Assembly: GCA_015662475.1 (NCBI GenBank)
Contig: DQUB01000099.1
Span: 1 to 19,401 of the forward strand
DNA from: Pyrodictium sp.
GTDB taxonomy: Archaea > Thermoproteota > Thermoprotei_A > Sulfolobales > Pyrodictiaceae
Reading direction: 5' to 3'
Length of the DNA: 19,401 bases
The notes under the pieces are model-generated. The model did no database searches. It saw only the letters and a program-made list of their open reading frames with translations, and was not told where the DNA came from. Below are positions 1 to 6,375 of the stretch, piece by piece. Made by a program: the position numbers and the translations under genes. Each line of letters opens with the position of its first letter. Within the stretch, counting starts at the first letter, position 1.

Positions 1-227
1 TAGTTTTCCCACCTATCGGCAACACCGAGATCAAAAACGTGTACATGGCCATTGCATAGTGGTGGCATAAGAAGAGTTGATGCGCCCAGGTCTACAGTGT
101 ATGGGCTACAGTTAGCTCCAACACCTACTATTTTCCCCTCATCATCAAGCTCAATACATTTACCCTTCAACAACTTTAACTCGCTACGGCCATAAAGTAG
201 CAATCCAACACGTATCTCGAGCCCCAA
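1..227 (-). CDS. Amidohydrolase-family metal-dependent hydrolase, N-terminal part (runs off the window)
   Basis: Minus-strand translation gives about 75 residues that continue past position 1. A short beta-rich N-terminus (LLLYGRSELKLLKGKCIEL) leads into LMPPLCNGHVHVFDLGVAD. The HVH within NGHVH matches the first metal-binding HxH after strand 1 in the amidohydrolase superfamily, which includes cytosine deaminase and chlorohydrolase-type enzymes. The catalytic barrel lies outside the window, so the substrate cannot be named. The TAG stop of ribH is in the same frame just upstream, so the start must lie after it: TTG at 227, or TTG at 203. The gene follows ribH by about 9 bases on the same strand, so the two are probably co-transcribed. 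Superfamily assignment is fairly safe; the exact function is unknown. Confidence 0.7.
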   Translation of the reverse strand, partial: MGLEIRVGLLLYGRSELKLLKGKCIELDDEGKIVGVGANCSPYTVDLGASTLLMPPLCNGHVHVFDLGVADRWEN

Positions 228-236
228 GAGGCTCGC

Positions 237-701
237 CTACTCAACAACTATTGTCTTACCCTCATACCTTGCTTGACGCAGCTGCTTAAGCCTTCTAACC
301 AGTTTCACTGCTGCTTCAACAGCTCGACGTGCATACTCATCAACACGTTCAAGAGCTTGTTGCCTAGTCATACCAGGCCCAGAAATTCCAAGTGTTACAG
401 GCTTACCATACTTTGTTGCCAAGTCCAACAACTTCCTAGCAACTTGATGTGCTACAACCTCATCGTGCTTAGTAGCACCCTTTATCACCGCACCCAAGGT
501 GACAACTGCATCTACCTCCTCTTTCTTCAACAACTCTTCAACGAGAACTGGCATGTCGTAAGAACCAGGGCTTTTAACTACATAGGTTACCTCAGCACCT
601 AGAAACTTTGCATATTCAAGTGCTCTCTGCAGCATTAGAAAGGTCACATCATAGTTGAATTCCGCCACAACTATAGCCAGCCTAACACGTTCACGAGACA
701 A
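237..701 (-). CDS. ribH: 6,7-dimethyl-8-ribityllumazine synthase (riboflavin biosynthesis)
   Basis: Catalyses condensation of 5-amino-6-ribitylaminouracil with 3,4-dihydroxy-2-butanone 4-phosphate to lumazine, the penultimate step to riboflavin. The 154-residue length is normal for the family. Visible motifs are AEFN at residues 13-16 (substrate pocket), PGSYDMP at 45-51, GAVIKGATKHDE at 70-81 with the expected catalytic histidine at 79, and the archaeal-type GISGPGMT at 105-112. The start is TTG at 701; a GAGG lies only two bases upstream, so the start is not strongly fixed by a ribosome-binding site. It heads a minus-strand pair with the amidohydrolase and is divergent from carS. Other riboflavin genes are not in the window. 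Family identity is very secure. Confidence 0.95.
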   Translation of the reverse strand: MSRERVRLAIVVAEFNYDVTFLMLQRALEYAKFLGAEVTYVVKSPGSYDMPVLVEELLKKEEVDAVVTLGAVIKGATKHDEVVAHQVARKLLDLATKYGKPVTLGISGPGMTRQQALERVDEYARRAVEAAVKLVRRLKQLRQARYEGKTIVVE

Positions 702-793
702 TCCTCTACACCCTACACGCCAAACCTAAGAGACCACCTTTAACCCTACCCATAGGAAGGTTCTTCGCTGCAGGAGACACGCTTGACTAGCAA

Positions 794-1321
794 GTGGTGA
801 AGAAGTTGCAATATGACATATTCAGGCTAATAGCATTCATACTGCCAGCCTATATAGCCAACGCAGTGCCAGTGGTAGTTTCCAAACTCGTTCCCTGGAC
901 CCTCCACCCCCTAGATGGAGGTAGAAACTGGCTTGATGGACGCAGAATCTTTGGCAACTCAAAAACTGTTGAAGGCCTTGTATCTGGCATTCTAGCTGGC
1001 TCCATCACAGGCTTTATCGAACAACTGCTAGGCATTGTAGAGGCTGGTCTAGAAAAGGGCTTTATCCTATCAACAGGAGCAGTCTTTGGCGATCTTCTAG
1101 GCTCATTTATAAAGAGGAGACTTGGTCTACCACCAGGCTCACCAGCACCAATACTAGACCAGCTAGACTTTCTAGCAGGAGCTCTCATAGCAGCAAAGAT
1201 TGCAGGTTTAGACAATCTAACGTCAACAGACATACTAGTGCTAGTCCTACTGACACTTGTACTCCACCCTCTCACAAACCTCCTAGCCTACATGCTACAC
1301 TTGAAAAAAGTTCCATGGTAA
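794..1321 (+). CDS. carS: CDP-2,3-bis-(O-geranylgeranyl)-sn-glycerol synthase (CDP-archaeol synthase)
   Basis: Integral membrane enzyme that transfers CMP from CTP to unsaturated archaetidic acid, giving the activated precursor of archaeal polar lipids. The 175-residue protein matches the CarS (formerly DUF46) family. It has PAYIANAVPVV near residues 18-28, the cytosolic signature LDGRRIFGNSKTVEG at 47-61, GDLLGSFIKRRLGL at 99-112 and PILDQLDF at 119-126. Four to five hydrophobic segments alternate with these loops. The start is GTG at 794 or the adjacent GTG at 797; no clear ribosome-binding site precedes either. It is transcribed divergently from ribH, with about 90 bases between the starts. 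The archaeal lipid role is direct evidence that the genome is archaeal. Confidence 0.95.
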   Translation: MVKKLQYDIFRLIAFILPAYIANAVPVVVSKLVPWTLHPLDGGRNWLDGRRIFGNSKTVEGLVSGILAGSITGFIEQLLGIVEAGLEKGFILSTGAVFGDLLGSFIKRRLGLPPGSPAPILDQLDFLAGALIAAKIAGLDNLTSTDILVLVLLTLVLHPLTNLLAYMLHLKKVPW

Positions 1322-1644
1322 TACAATACCAAAACCCTCTACAGGGGGAGGAGAAAACAATTATACCTTAAAATGCGAGACCAACGCTAAGACCATCCAC
1401 ACCTTCAACGCTGCAAAAACGGTTGTATCCTCTGTTAAGGTAGCAGTCAAGATCTACAATACAAAACTTCGAGGAATTAGAGCATGACTCTAGCGTTACT
1501 CTAAAAGCGTGGAGAGCTAGAGTCCCACATGGCATGCTTACATCACGCTTGACCAGCAACTTGTCAGAACTGCGATCATAGCAGTAGATGGTGCTGGGAA
1601 AATCGAATGTAGCTTAGACCGTCTAGGCCTTACCGGGGTGTCCT
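1322..1644. other. 323-base gap with no confident gene
   Basis: No tRNA, no strong hairpin and no plus-strand coding frame is visible. The only notable content is a minus-strand open frame between a TAA near 1617 and a TAA at 1368. It is listed separately as a doubtful gene fragment. A GGGGTG ribosome-binding site for the next gene lies at 1635-1640. Confidence 0.6.
1368..1559 (-). pseudogene. Doubtful small gene or remnant of a gene
   Basis: A minus-strand frame is open for about 82 codons (about 1617 down to 1368). The part after the first usable start, TTG at 1559, encodes 63 residues; an ATG lies at 1535. The translation looks moderately protein-like, with alternating hydrophobic stretches (TIYCYD, DKLLVKRDV, FCIVDLDCYL) and six cysteines after the TTG. 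The protein-like character continues upstream of any start codon, into ATFDFPSTIYCYDRSSD, which would fit a decayed or truncated gene. No ribosome-binding site precedes TTG 1559. I do not recognise a family. It may equally be a chance open frame. Confidence 0.2.
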
Positions 1645-1647
1645 TTG

Positions 1648-2016
1648 TTGGAAAAGGAGGTTCGCATATACCCTAACGAGAACGTGAAAAGGATCATAGC
1701 CTTCATACCCCCAGGCCATCTCCACCTACGCCTGATACTCGAGTTTGAAGACCAGATCATAGTATTACATGAAGCAACCGTAGCTGCTATAGTGAGAGCC
1801 TACATAAACATTACAACACACCCATTACGTAGAGCGGTTGAGCTTGAGAGAAGGTTTTTGGGCAAAGATTCGGGCAAGAAGCCCTTCTACGCTAAAAGCC
1901 AACTCTTGGAGACAAATAGGGGTGAAGAGGAGGTTATAGAAGAGGCTCTCGAAGTGCTTGCTAGAGGGAAAATTGTCAGCGAGGGTGATATAAGCCATCC
2001 CCCAAGCTCGGGGTAG
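1648..2016 (+). CDS. Conserved hypothetical protein (crenarchaeal type)
   Basis: About 122 residues. The N-terminal 75 residues are well ordered and look like an alpha/beta domain (EVRIYPNENVKRIIAFIPPG, then LRLILEFEDQIIVLHEATVA). A helical, charged tail follows, with EEEVIEEALEVLARG near the end. No catalytic motif, signal peptide or membrane segment is visible. Two adjacent TTG codons (1645 and 1648) are possible starts. GGGGTG at 1635-1640 sits seven bases before 1648, so 1648 is preferred. The gene stands between carS and another hypothetical on the same strand. My impression that similar proteins occur only in Thermoprotei is memory of the general type, not a search result. Function is unknown. 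Confidence 0.75.
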   Translation: MEKEVRIYPNENVKRIIAFIPPGHLHLRLILEFEDQIIVLHEATVAAIVRAYINITTHPLRRAVELERRFLGKDSGKKPFYAKSQLLETNRGEEEVIEEALEVLARGKIVSEGDISHPPSSG

Positions 2017-2114
2017 CTCTAGCCGAAATGTTCATCATCCACTCCCAAGTCTAGAGGCCAAGACCTCTTATGAGGCTAAACCGTAAAAGTTGATGCTGGG
2101 GGTCCAATACCACT

Positions 2115-2597
2115 ATGACTTGGTTACGTACTCCTCCACGTATAAAGGTATTGGAGGCTTTAAGCGCTATAGCTGATGGTAGAATCGAGCTTGTTTCCGA
2201 GGATAAAAAGTTTGCAAGAGTTAGATCAAGTCTAGGCGACAGAGTATACGTAGTCTATGTCGACCCTGTAAAAGGGGAAGCATACAGCGACGACAACGGC
2301 ACTAGATACCGAGGATACATGGGCTACCCGATAATCTCTTTGCTGATGATCCAAGGAGTACTACCTTTCGACAAGAGGATAGCAGATGCTTTGAAGGGCA
2401 TACCTTGGAGAGAGCTAAACGAAAAATATAAGAGATACGATGTGGTTGAAAAGATTGTGCTTTCAGAAGCTGAGAAGCGCGGTGTAACACGCAGTGAAAT
2501 ACAAGAGTTTGTAGATAAAGTCTATAGGGAGTTGAAGAAGATTAAACTAAAAAAGCTTGAAAAACCACCATTACTTAAACTCAACATGTTCTTTTAA
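2115..2597 (+). CDS. Conserved hypothetical protein, 160 residues
   Basis: The ATG start is preceded by a GGGGGT about 11 bases upstream. The N-terminus (IKVLEALSAIADGRIEL) looks like a helix followed by a small beta domain with RVYVVYVDPVKGEAYSDDNG. A glycine/tyrosine turn (RYRGYMGYP) follows. The hydrophobic stretch IISLLMIQGVLPFD is probably a buried helix, because it is short and not followed by a positive anchor. The C-terminal 60 residues are helical and very rich in Lys and Glu (VEKIVLSEAEKRG, then ELKKIKLKKLEK), which may bind nucleic acid or a partner. No recognised family motif is visible. It is a real gene by length and codon pattern; its role is unknown. Confidence 0.75.
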   Translation: MTWLRTPPRIKVLEALSAIADGRIELVSEDKKFARVRSSLGDRVYVVYVDPVKGEAYSDDNGTRYRGYMGYPIISLLMIQGVLPFDKRIADALKGIPWRELNEKYKRYDVVEKIVLSEAEKRGVTRSEIQEFVDKVYRELKKIKLKKLEKPPLLKLNMFF

Positions 2598-2628
2598 AGC
2601 TGCAAATCCAGGTACAAACTTTCTAGAT

Positions 2629-2708
2629 GGGGCTATGAAGAACCGCCCACCTACCATCTGAAGCCCTCTCAGCAGGGGCGATGTTGTATTTGGGCGCCTC
2701 TGAGCCCC
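2629..2708 (+). ncRNA. Candidate structured RNA in the 2598-2815 gap (C/D-like, weak)
   Basis: The 218-base gap before the next gene contains GGGGCT at 2629-2634 and its exact complement AGCCCC at 2703-2708. Just inside these ends are TATGAAG (2634-2640, a poor match to box C) and CTGA (2700-2703, a perfect box D). CTGA at 2658-2661 and CGATGTT at 2679-2685 would be internal D' and C' boxes. The inner stretch can also form a small GCCC/GGGC hairpin. The arrangement resembles an archaeal box C/D guide RNA, but box C is imperfect and the spacers (17 and 14 bases) exceed the usual 12. The strand is assumed. It could be chance. Confidence 0.22.
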
Positions 2709-2815
2709 AAGTGCTTGCCATGTAGTTGGGATATCACGTTAACATCGTAGCAGTTAATACTAGGTCTACCTGTTTTTGTGCAATAGTCGTAAGCTAGCCT
2801 TGTTCTTGGGATAAC

Positions 2816-3199
2816 GTGGTGGCTTTAGCCCTAGAAAATGTCTCGTACAGTGGTCAGATTGGTGAAGGTGTTGGTGACTACCTATGCTACTTTGTCGAGG
2901 CTCTTGCTATTGCTGCACGTGAGGAGGAAGAAAGTTTTCGTATAAGGTTTTTGGAGAAGGGAGAACGTTGTAGGGCTTTGGTTGTGCTTGATGATATAGT
3001 CTTCGTAGTTTATGGTGTGGATGTGGCTACAATTAGCGATCTATACTCTCTGCTAGACGACGTTGAACGTGTAGCTGTCGAGTATAGTGAAAACCAGGAT
3101 GTGGTTATCGTGCCAATACTAGTAGCGCACGCCATAGAGCCTTGGGCCAAGAGAGTTGCAGAGAGCTTGGATATTGAGATCGTCGCTCTGAATGCTTAG
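2816..3199 (+). CDS. Hypothetical protein, possibly a PD-(D/E)XK-like fold without catalytic residues
   Basis: A 127-residue protein starting at GTG 2816 or the adjacent GTG 2819. The C-terminal half reads as beta-beta-alpha-beta-alpha-beta: ALVVLDDIVFVVYG, then a helix ISDLYSLLDDVERVAVEY, then VVIVPILVAHAIEPWAKRVAESLDIEIVAL. The last segment resembles the tail of restriction-endonuclease-like (DUF3782-type) archaeal proteins, where a core strand carries ExK. Here that position reads IVFVVYGVD, so no E-x-K is present. The fold link is inference from pattern only. Its TAG stop overlaps the gcvT stop by four bases, tail to tail. No signal peptide is present. Confidence 0.65.
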   Translation: MVALALENVSYSGQIGEGVGDYLCYFVEALAIAAREEEESFRIRFLEKGERCRALVVLDDIVFVVYGVDVATISDLYSLLDDVERVAVEYSENQDVVIVPILVAHAIEPWAKRVAESLDIEIVALNA

Positions 3200-4323
3200 A
3201 GTGCGGGTTTGCCTAGCGTAGACGTTGGCTGTACAAAAGGAGGTTCTACAATTTTCGCTGAATACCTCTTACCTCTCCTCTCAACCTCAACTTTTAAGCC
3301 TAACAAAGCATGTCTAACATCAACGTATGCTTGTGCAATACTTCTTCCAAGTATAGGGCTATAGGCTCCGCTAGTAATCACGCCAATTTCGACATCCTCG
3401 ACAAATACTTTGTCGCCCTTGCGCGGAACTATTCTAGCCTTCTTTGACAGCTTCAAACCAACCCTTACACGCTCAACACCTTTTCTCAACTTTTCAACGA
3501 GAGCTCTACAACCAATACAGTCTCTCTTTGGCCCTGGCGTGAAAACAAGCCAGTATCGGGCCTCTACAGGCGACACATTCTCGTCTATCTCGTGTTCGTA
3601 GAGGAGAAATCCCATTTCCATCCTAAGACTATCACGAGCTGCAAGCCCGCAGAAGGTAAAACCTTCATCGTGGAGTAAACGTAGGATTTTCTCACCATCA
3701 CTAGCCTCAACTATTATCTCAAACCCGTCTTCTCCCGTCCATCCACTCCTAGAAACTATTAATGCTCTTGCTCTAGCCTTCTCAAAAACAACGTTTTCTA
3801 GAAATCTCAATGGTTTAAGGTCTAGAACCTCTTTGGGAGCACCCAACGACTCAATGGCTTTTACAGCCTTTGGGCCTTGAACAGCTATCATCACCCACTC
3901 CATCGTCTTATCCAGGACCTTCGCGTGTAGCTTTAGCCTCTCTATATTGTGTTCGAGCCATTCTACAATTTTGTTCCTGTTAACAGCGTTAGTTACTACA
4001 AGCCATCTGTCTCCAAGGTTGTAGAGCATCACGTCATCTTTTATACCTGCTTGCTCATTTAGAAAAGCTGTAGGTCCTACCATCATACCTCTCTCGGATT
4101 CTATAACTCGTGGTACAAGCTTGTCAAGTAGTTTGAAAACATCTGGACCCTCAACCACCAAACGGCCCATGTGACTAAGATCAAAGACGCCAACATTCCT
4201 TCTAACAGCCATATGCTCTTCAAGCACACTAGCATAGTTTATCGGTGCTTCCCACCCTGCAAAAACGCCAAAATGAGCGCCAAAACTTTTGTGTAACTCG
4301 TATAGCGGTATCCTGTTAGCCAA
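3196..4323 (-). CDS. gcvT: Glycine cleavage system T protein (aminomethyltransferase)
   Basis: Transfers the methylene group from aminomethyl-lipoyl H protein to tetrahydrofolate (or an archaeal pterin) with release of ammonia. The 375-residue length is typical. Visible motifs are VGVFDLSHMGR at residues 44-54, GIKDDVMLY at 93-101 containing the conserved catalytic aspartate region, VTNAVNRNK at 110-118, SRSGWTGEDGFEI at 191-203, and the GLAARDSLRMEMGF block starting at 226. The C-terminal beta-barrel domain (GVITSGAYSPILGRSIAQAYV) is complete. The start is TTG at 4323; a nearby ATG is out of frame. The gcvH and gcvPA/gcvPB genes are not in this window. The gene is divergent from the next one, and its stop is shared with the convergent neighbour. 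Confidence 0.95.
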   Translation of the reverse strand: MANRIPLYELHKSFGAHFGVFAGWEAPINYASVLEEHMAVRRNVGVFDLSHMGRLVVEGPDVFKLLDKLVPRVIESERGMMVGPTAFLNEQAGIKDDVMLYNLGDRWLVVTNAVNRNKIVEWLEHNIERLKLHAKVLDKTMEWVMIAVQGPKAVKAIESLGAPKEVLDLKPLRFLENVVFEKARARALIVSRSGWTGEDGFEIIVEASDGEKILRLLHDEGFTFCGLAARDSLRMEMGFLLYEHEIDENVSPVEARYWLVFTPGPKRDCIGCRALVEKLRKGVERVRVGLKLSKKARIVPRKGDKVFVEDVEIGVITSGAYSPILGRSIAQAYVDVRHALLGLKVEVERRGKRYSAKIVEPPFVQPTSTLGKPAL

Positions 4324-4375
4324 GACTCATGCCCGAATACCGTAGAAGGACTAGACTAAGACAAAATTCTTGTGC

Positions 4376-4385
4376 GAGTATAAGC
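4376..4385. promoter_or_regulatory. Possible TATA element in the gcvT/deoxyribosyltransferase-fusion divergent promoter
   Basis: The sequence GAGTATAAGC reads as a TATA-like element on the plus strand and as GCTTATACTC on the minus strand. It sits about 50 bases before the plus-strand start at 4429/4432 and about 55 bases before the gcvT start. It could serve either gene with a short leader. Assigned by eye only. Confidence 0.3.
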
Positions 4386-4428
4386 TGCAATCCACTTGCT
4401 TGGGAAGCTGTAGGCAGCCTCTTTAGAG

Positions 4429-5664
4429 GTGATGGTTACGGCTAACAGAAAACGTGTAGTTGTGTTGACTGGTGTAACAGGAGTTGATGTTGGCTCTATA
4501 GCCGACTATGCTAAGAGACAATTCAATGTCGAAACAATGAAGTTTGAAGAATTTGTTGAGGAGGAGTTTAACGCGCCAGTATACCACGCGATAGAGCTGC
4601 TCCTAATAAACAGGAAAAGCGCTATTGAAAAGTTTATCAAGGCTTTCAACAAAATGGTTGAAGCTGTAAAGGCGAGTAATAGTGAAGCAATAGTTGTAAC
4701 TTTCCATCTAACCTATCATAGGAGGAGGCACATTGTTCCAAACCCCATCCTACCACTACTCAACAAACTACCCGGTCTCCACACCGTAATCTACTATGTA
4801 GAAGACTACTACCACGCTCTTACAAGACTAGCACAGAGAGCCGAAAAGGGATACACACCAGGTGTTGCACGTAATCAAGCACTAGATCCAGTAGCCATCC
4901 TCTACTGGCGTGCTGCCGATCAAAGCATGTTAACTCTATTAAAGGTTGAAGGAGTAAACGTCTATATAATGGCCAACAAGCACTCAAGAGAGCAGCACAC
5001 GAGATTGTTAGCTGACGCGCTGGGAATGGAATATGGTGGTGTGAAAAAGTTTAGGAAGGTGTACATATCACATCCAATTACAAAGGTTAGGATGAAGGCA
5101 CTAGCAGAAGGTATTCCTCTGCCACAACACCCCGACGCTAAAGAGATAGAAGAGTTCAAAGAGATTGTGTCTAGACGGTGCAGAGACCTAATACTCTTCA
5201 GCCCAACAGCAATAGACGAACTGATAGTTGATGGTAAAGGTGAAATGAAGATCGTCATAGACTACGCTGATCGCTGGCCATACCCTAGAGACACCATACA
5301 CCAAGACTACAGGTACCCGGTAAATTTGGCCGATGAGGTGTTCGATAGGCTTCTTTACCCGACATCGGAGACAGTGCTCAATAAGGGCTATATGAACGTT
5401 GTGCGAAACCTAATACAGACACAGATAGAGAGTAGGGATATGGCCTATGTAACACAATCAGACTTCTTGATAGCTTATAGGCCGACAATGTACGGGGAAC
5501 TCCACATGGGTGTTGACATGGAGGTTAGAGCTGCCATAGCACAAGCAAAGCCAGTCTACGCTGTAATACCATGTGAGGAGGAGCCAAAACACTATCCACT
5601 ATTCAACTTCTGGTATGCATTGAGAGACCTTGACGAGCTTTTCCGCGCCCTACGCTGCAGCTAA
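4429..5664 (+). CDS. Two-domain protein: degenerate P-loop NTPase plus nucleoside 2-deoxyribosyltransferase-like domain
   Basis: A 411-residue protein. The N-terminal half looks like an adenylate-kinase-like alpha/beta domain: VVVLTGVTGVDVGS at residues 10-23 occupies the P-loop position but lacks the Walker A lysine. SEAIVVTFHLTYHRRRH and HTVIYYVEDYYHALTRL follow as later strands. The C-terminal half carries hallmarks of the nucleoside 2-deoxyribosyltransferase/RCL fold: VYISHPITK at 211-219, LFSPTAIDE at 256-264, and DFLIAYRPTMYGELHMGVDM from 345, with GVDMEVRAA standing where GTxxExG-type motifs place the catalytic glutamate. An NDT-like enzyme would cleave or transfer N-glycosidic bonds of nucleotides. 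A GAGGTG ribosome-binding site directly abuts the starts (GTG 4429, ATG 4432). Domain identities are inferred by pattern; the real substrate is unknown. Confidence 0.75.
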   Translation: MMVTANRKRVVVLTGVTGVDVGSIADYAKRQFNVETMKFEEFVEEEFNAPVYHAIELLLINRKSAIEKFIKAFNKMVEAVKASNSEAIVVTFHLTYHRRRHIVPNPILPLLNKLPGLHTVIYYVEDYYHALTRLAQRAEKGYTPGVARNQALDPVAILYWRAADQSMLTLLKVEGVNVYIMANKHSREQHTRLLADALGMEYGGVKKFRKVYISHPITKVRMKALAEGIPLPQHPDAKEIEEFKEIVSRRCRDLILFSPTAIDELIVDGKGEMKIVIDYADRWPYPRDTIHQDYRYPVNLADEVFDRLLYPTSETVLNKGYMNVVRNLIQTQIESRDMAYVTQSDFLIAYRPTMYGELHMGVDMEVRAAIAQAKPVYAVIPCEEEPKHYPLFNFWYALRDLDELFRALRCS

Positions 5665-5860
5665 CCATGAGCTGGTTTAACACTACTCTTACCTCGCCAC
5701 TACCGCGAATAACGCCAAATGGTCCCCACACAGCAATATCATCTATATCGCAGACATGCTCAACATGTACGCTGAAACCAGCTCTCTTGAACATTTCGAC
5801 AATACCTTTGTACTTTTCTGGCTGCGATGATGGTAGATATATTACAACTTCTTTGTGCAT
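5603..5860 (-). CDS. Small hypothetical protein, 85 residues
   Basis: The ATG start at 5860 follows a GGGGT three bases upstream, 12 bases after the stop of the preceding minus-strand gene, suggesting a two-gene unit. The N-terminal 65 residues look like a compact alpha/beta fold: EVVIYLPSSQPEKYKG, helix IVEMFKRAGF, strand SVHVEHVCD, then GPFGVIRGSGEVRVVLNQL. The order beta-alpha-beta-beta is somewhat glutaredoxin-like, but no CxxC or cis-proline is present, so I do not assign it. The last 20 residues overlap the 3' end of the plus-strand fusion gene by 62 bases and look unstructured. A sequence change or an alternative end there cannot be excluded. Confidence 0.55.
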   Translation of the reverse strand: MHKEVVIYLPSSQPEKYKGIVEMFKRAGFSVHVEHVCDIDDIAVWGPFGVIRGSGEVRVVLNQLMVSCSVGRGKARQGLSMHTRS

Positions 5861-5872
5861 GTTACCCCTATA

Positions 5873-6244
5873 TCAGCTGTACACTTGTATTACGCGATAT
5901 AGTCTATGGCTTGAAAGTGGCACCAACCTATCAAATACCTCGGTATCATCGTCTTCGCAGAACCGCAGAGCAGAACGTTTGGGCAAACCAGAATACGCTT
6001 TACGACGCTTGCGCCGACCTCTTGAATGCGCTTCACGAGCAGCAACACTACCACTAAAACACCCCTTTGTGCGGGCCTCGATAAAGAGCTCCCAACCATC
6101 ATACAGTAGCTCTTTGACTACCTCGTCCACATCAACATTACACTGCTCAGCTACGAATGCCACTAGATACGCAAAATAGCATGGACTAACCCCCCAAGAC
6201 GCAACAAGATTAAGCCAACGAACGTATTCTGCAAGACAAGACAT
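5873..6244 (-). CDS. Hypothetical protein, 123 residues
   Basis: I do not recognise a family. The N-terminal 65 residues are helical and hydrophobic-patterned (SCLAEYVRWLNLVASWG, CYFAYLVAFVAEQCNVD, VDEVVKELLYDGWELF). A basic stretch rich in Arg and Lys (SRGRRKRRKAYSGLPKRS) follows, with a C-terminal tail containing FCEDDDTEVFDRL. The basic segment could contact nucleic acid. An in-frame ATG lies at 6262, but the ATG at 6244 is preferred because GGTGGAG lies four bases before it. The gene follows SRP19 and the GC-rich inverted repeat on the same strand and precedes the 85-residue gene by 12 bases. Overlapping plus-strand frames here are serine-rich shadows. Confidence 0.6.
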   Translation of the reverse strand: MSCLAEYVRWLNLVASWGVSPCYFAYLVAFVAEQCNVDVDEVVKELLYDGWELFIEARTKGCFSGSVAAREAHSRGRRKRRKAYSGLPKRSALRFCEDDDTEVFDRLVPLSSHRLYRVIQVYS

Positions 6245-6265
6245 ATTTCTCCACCAACACATTCC

Positions 6266-6274
6266 ACTATATCG
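6266..6274 (-). promoter_or_regulatory. Possible TATA box for the hypothetical gene starting at 6244
   Basis: The minus-strand sequence CGATATAGT is centred about 26 bases upstream of ATG 6244, the spacing expected for an archaeal promoter whose transcript starts at or near the start codon. It immediately adjoins the GC-rich repeat, which would therefore lie just upstream of, not inside, this transcript. A ribosome-binding site between the two argues that transcripts from further upstream may also exist. Confidence 0.35.
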
Positions 6275-6363
6275 GCGGCCCCGCCAGGGGCCGCGGGAGG
6301 GCTCAGCTTGGACTCAAACTACAACCCCCCGCGGTCTACACATCCTTAACTGGCGGGGCCGCC
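6274..6363. ncRNA. GC-rich nested inverted repeat; candidate structured RNA or regulatory element
   Basis: A perfect 14-base inverted repeat, GGCGGCCCCGCCAG (6274-6287) and CTGGCGGGGCCGCC (6350-6363), encloses a second stem. In that inner stem, 6291-6297 pairs with 6328-6334 (CCGCGGG with CCCGCGG) and, past a bulged A at 6298, 6299-6301 pairs with 6325-6327. The apical loop is 23 bases. An alternative 8-bp hairpin, GCGGCCCC-GCCA-GGGGCCGC (6275-6294), competes with both stems. The block is far richer in G+C than the genes around it. In hyperthermophiles with moderate genomic GC, such islands usually mark structured RNA. I see no tRNA arms and no SRP RNA or RNase P signature. Strand is undetermined. 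It lies 12 bases past the SRP19 stop. Confidence 0.5.
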
Positions 6364-6375
6364 CCTCCCAAACTT

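Noticed and set aside
1976..2038. Minus-strand ATGATGA (near 2030) with CTGA about 50 bases downstream, resembling a box C/D RNA
   Set aside because: No acceptable internal D'/C' pair at 12-base spacing and no closing stem; it overlaps the end of a coding gene. Probably chance.
5667..6179. 170-residue plus-strand open frame
   Set aside because: Very rich in Ser, Thr and Leu with no fold-like pattern; it is antisense to two better minus-strand genes with plausible starts and ribosome-binding sites.
6274..6363. tRNA, split tRNA half, SRP RNA or RNase P RNA
   Set aside because: No T-loop or D-arm consensus, no SRP helix 8 GGAAG-type motif, no RNase P conserved blocks; about 90 bases is too short for 7S RNA.
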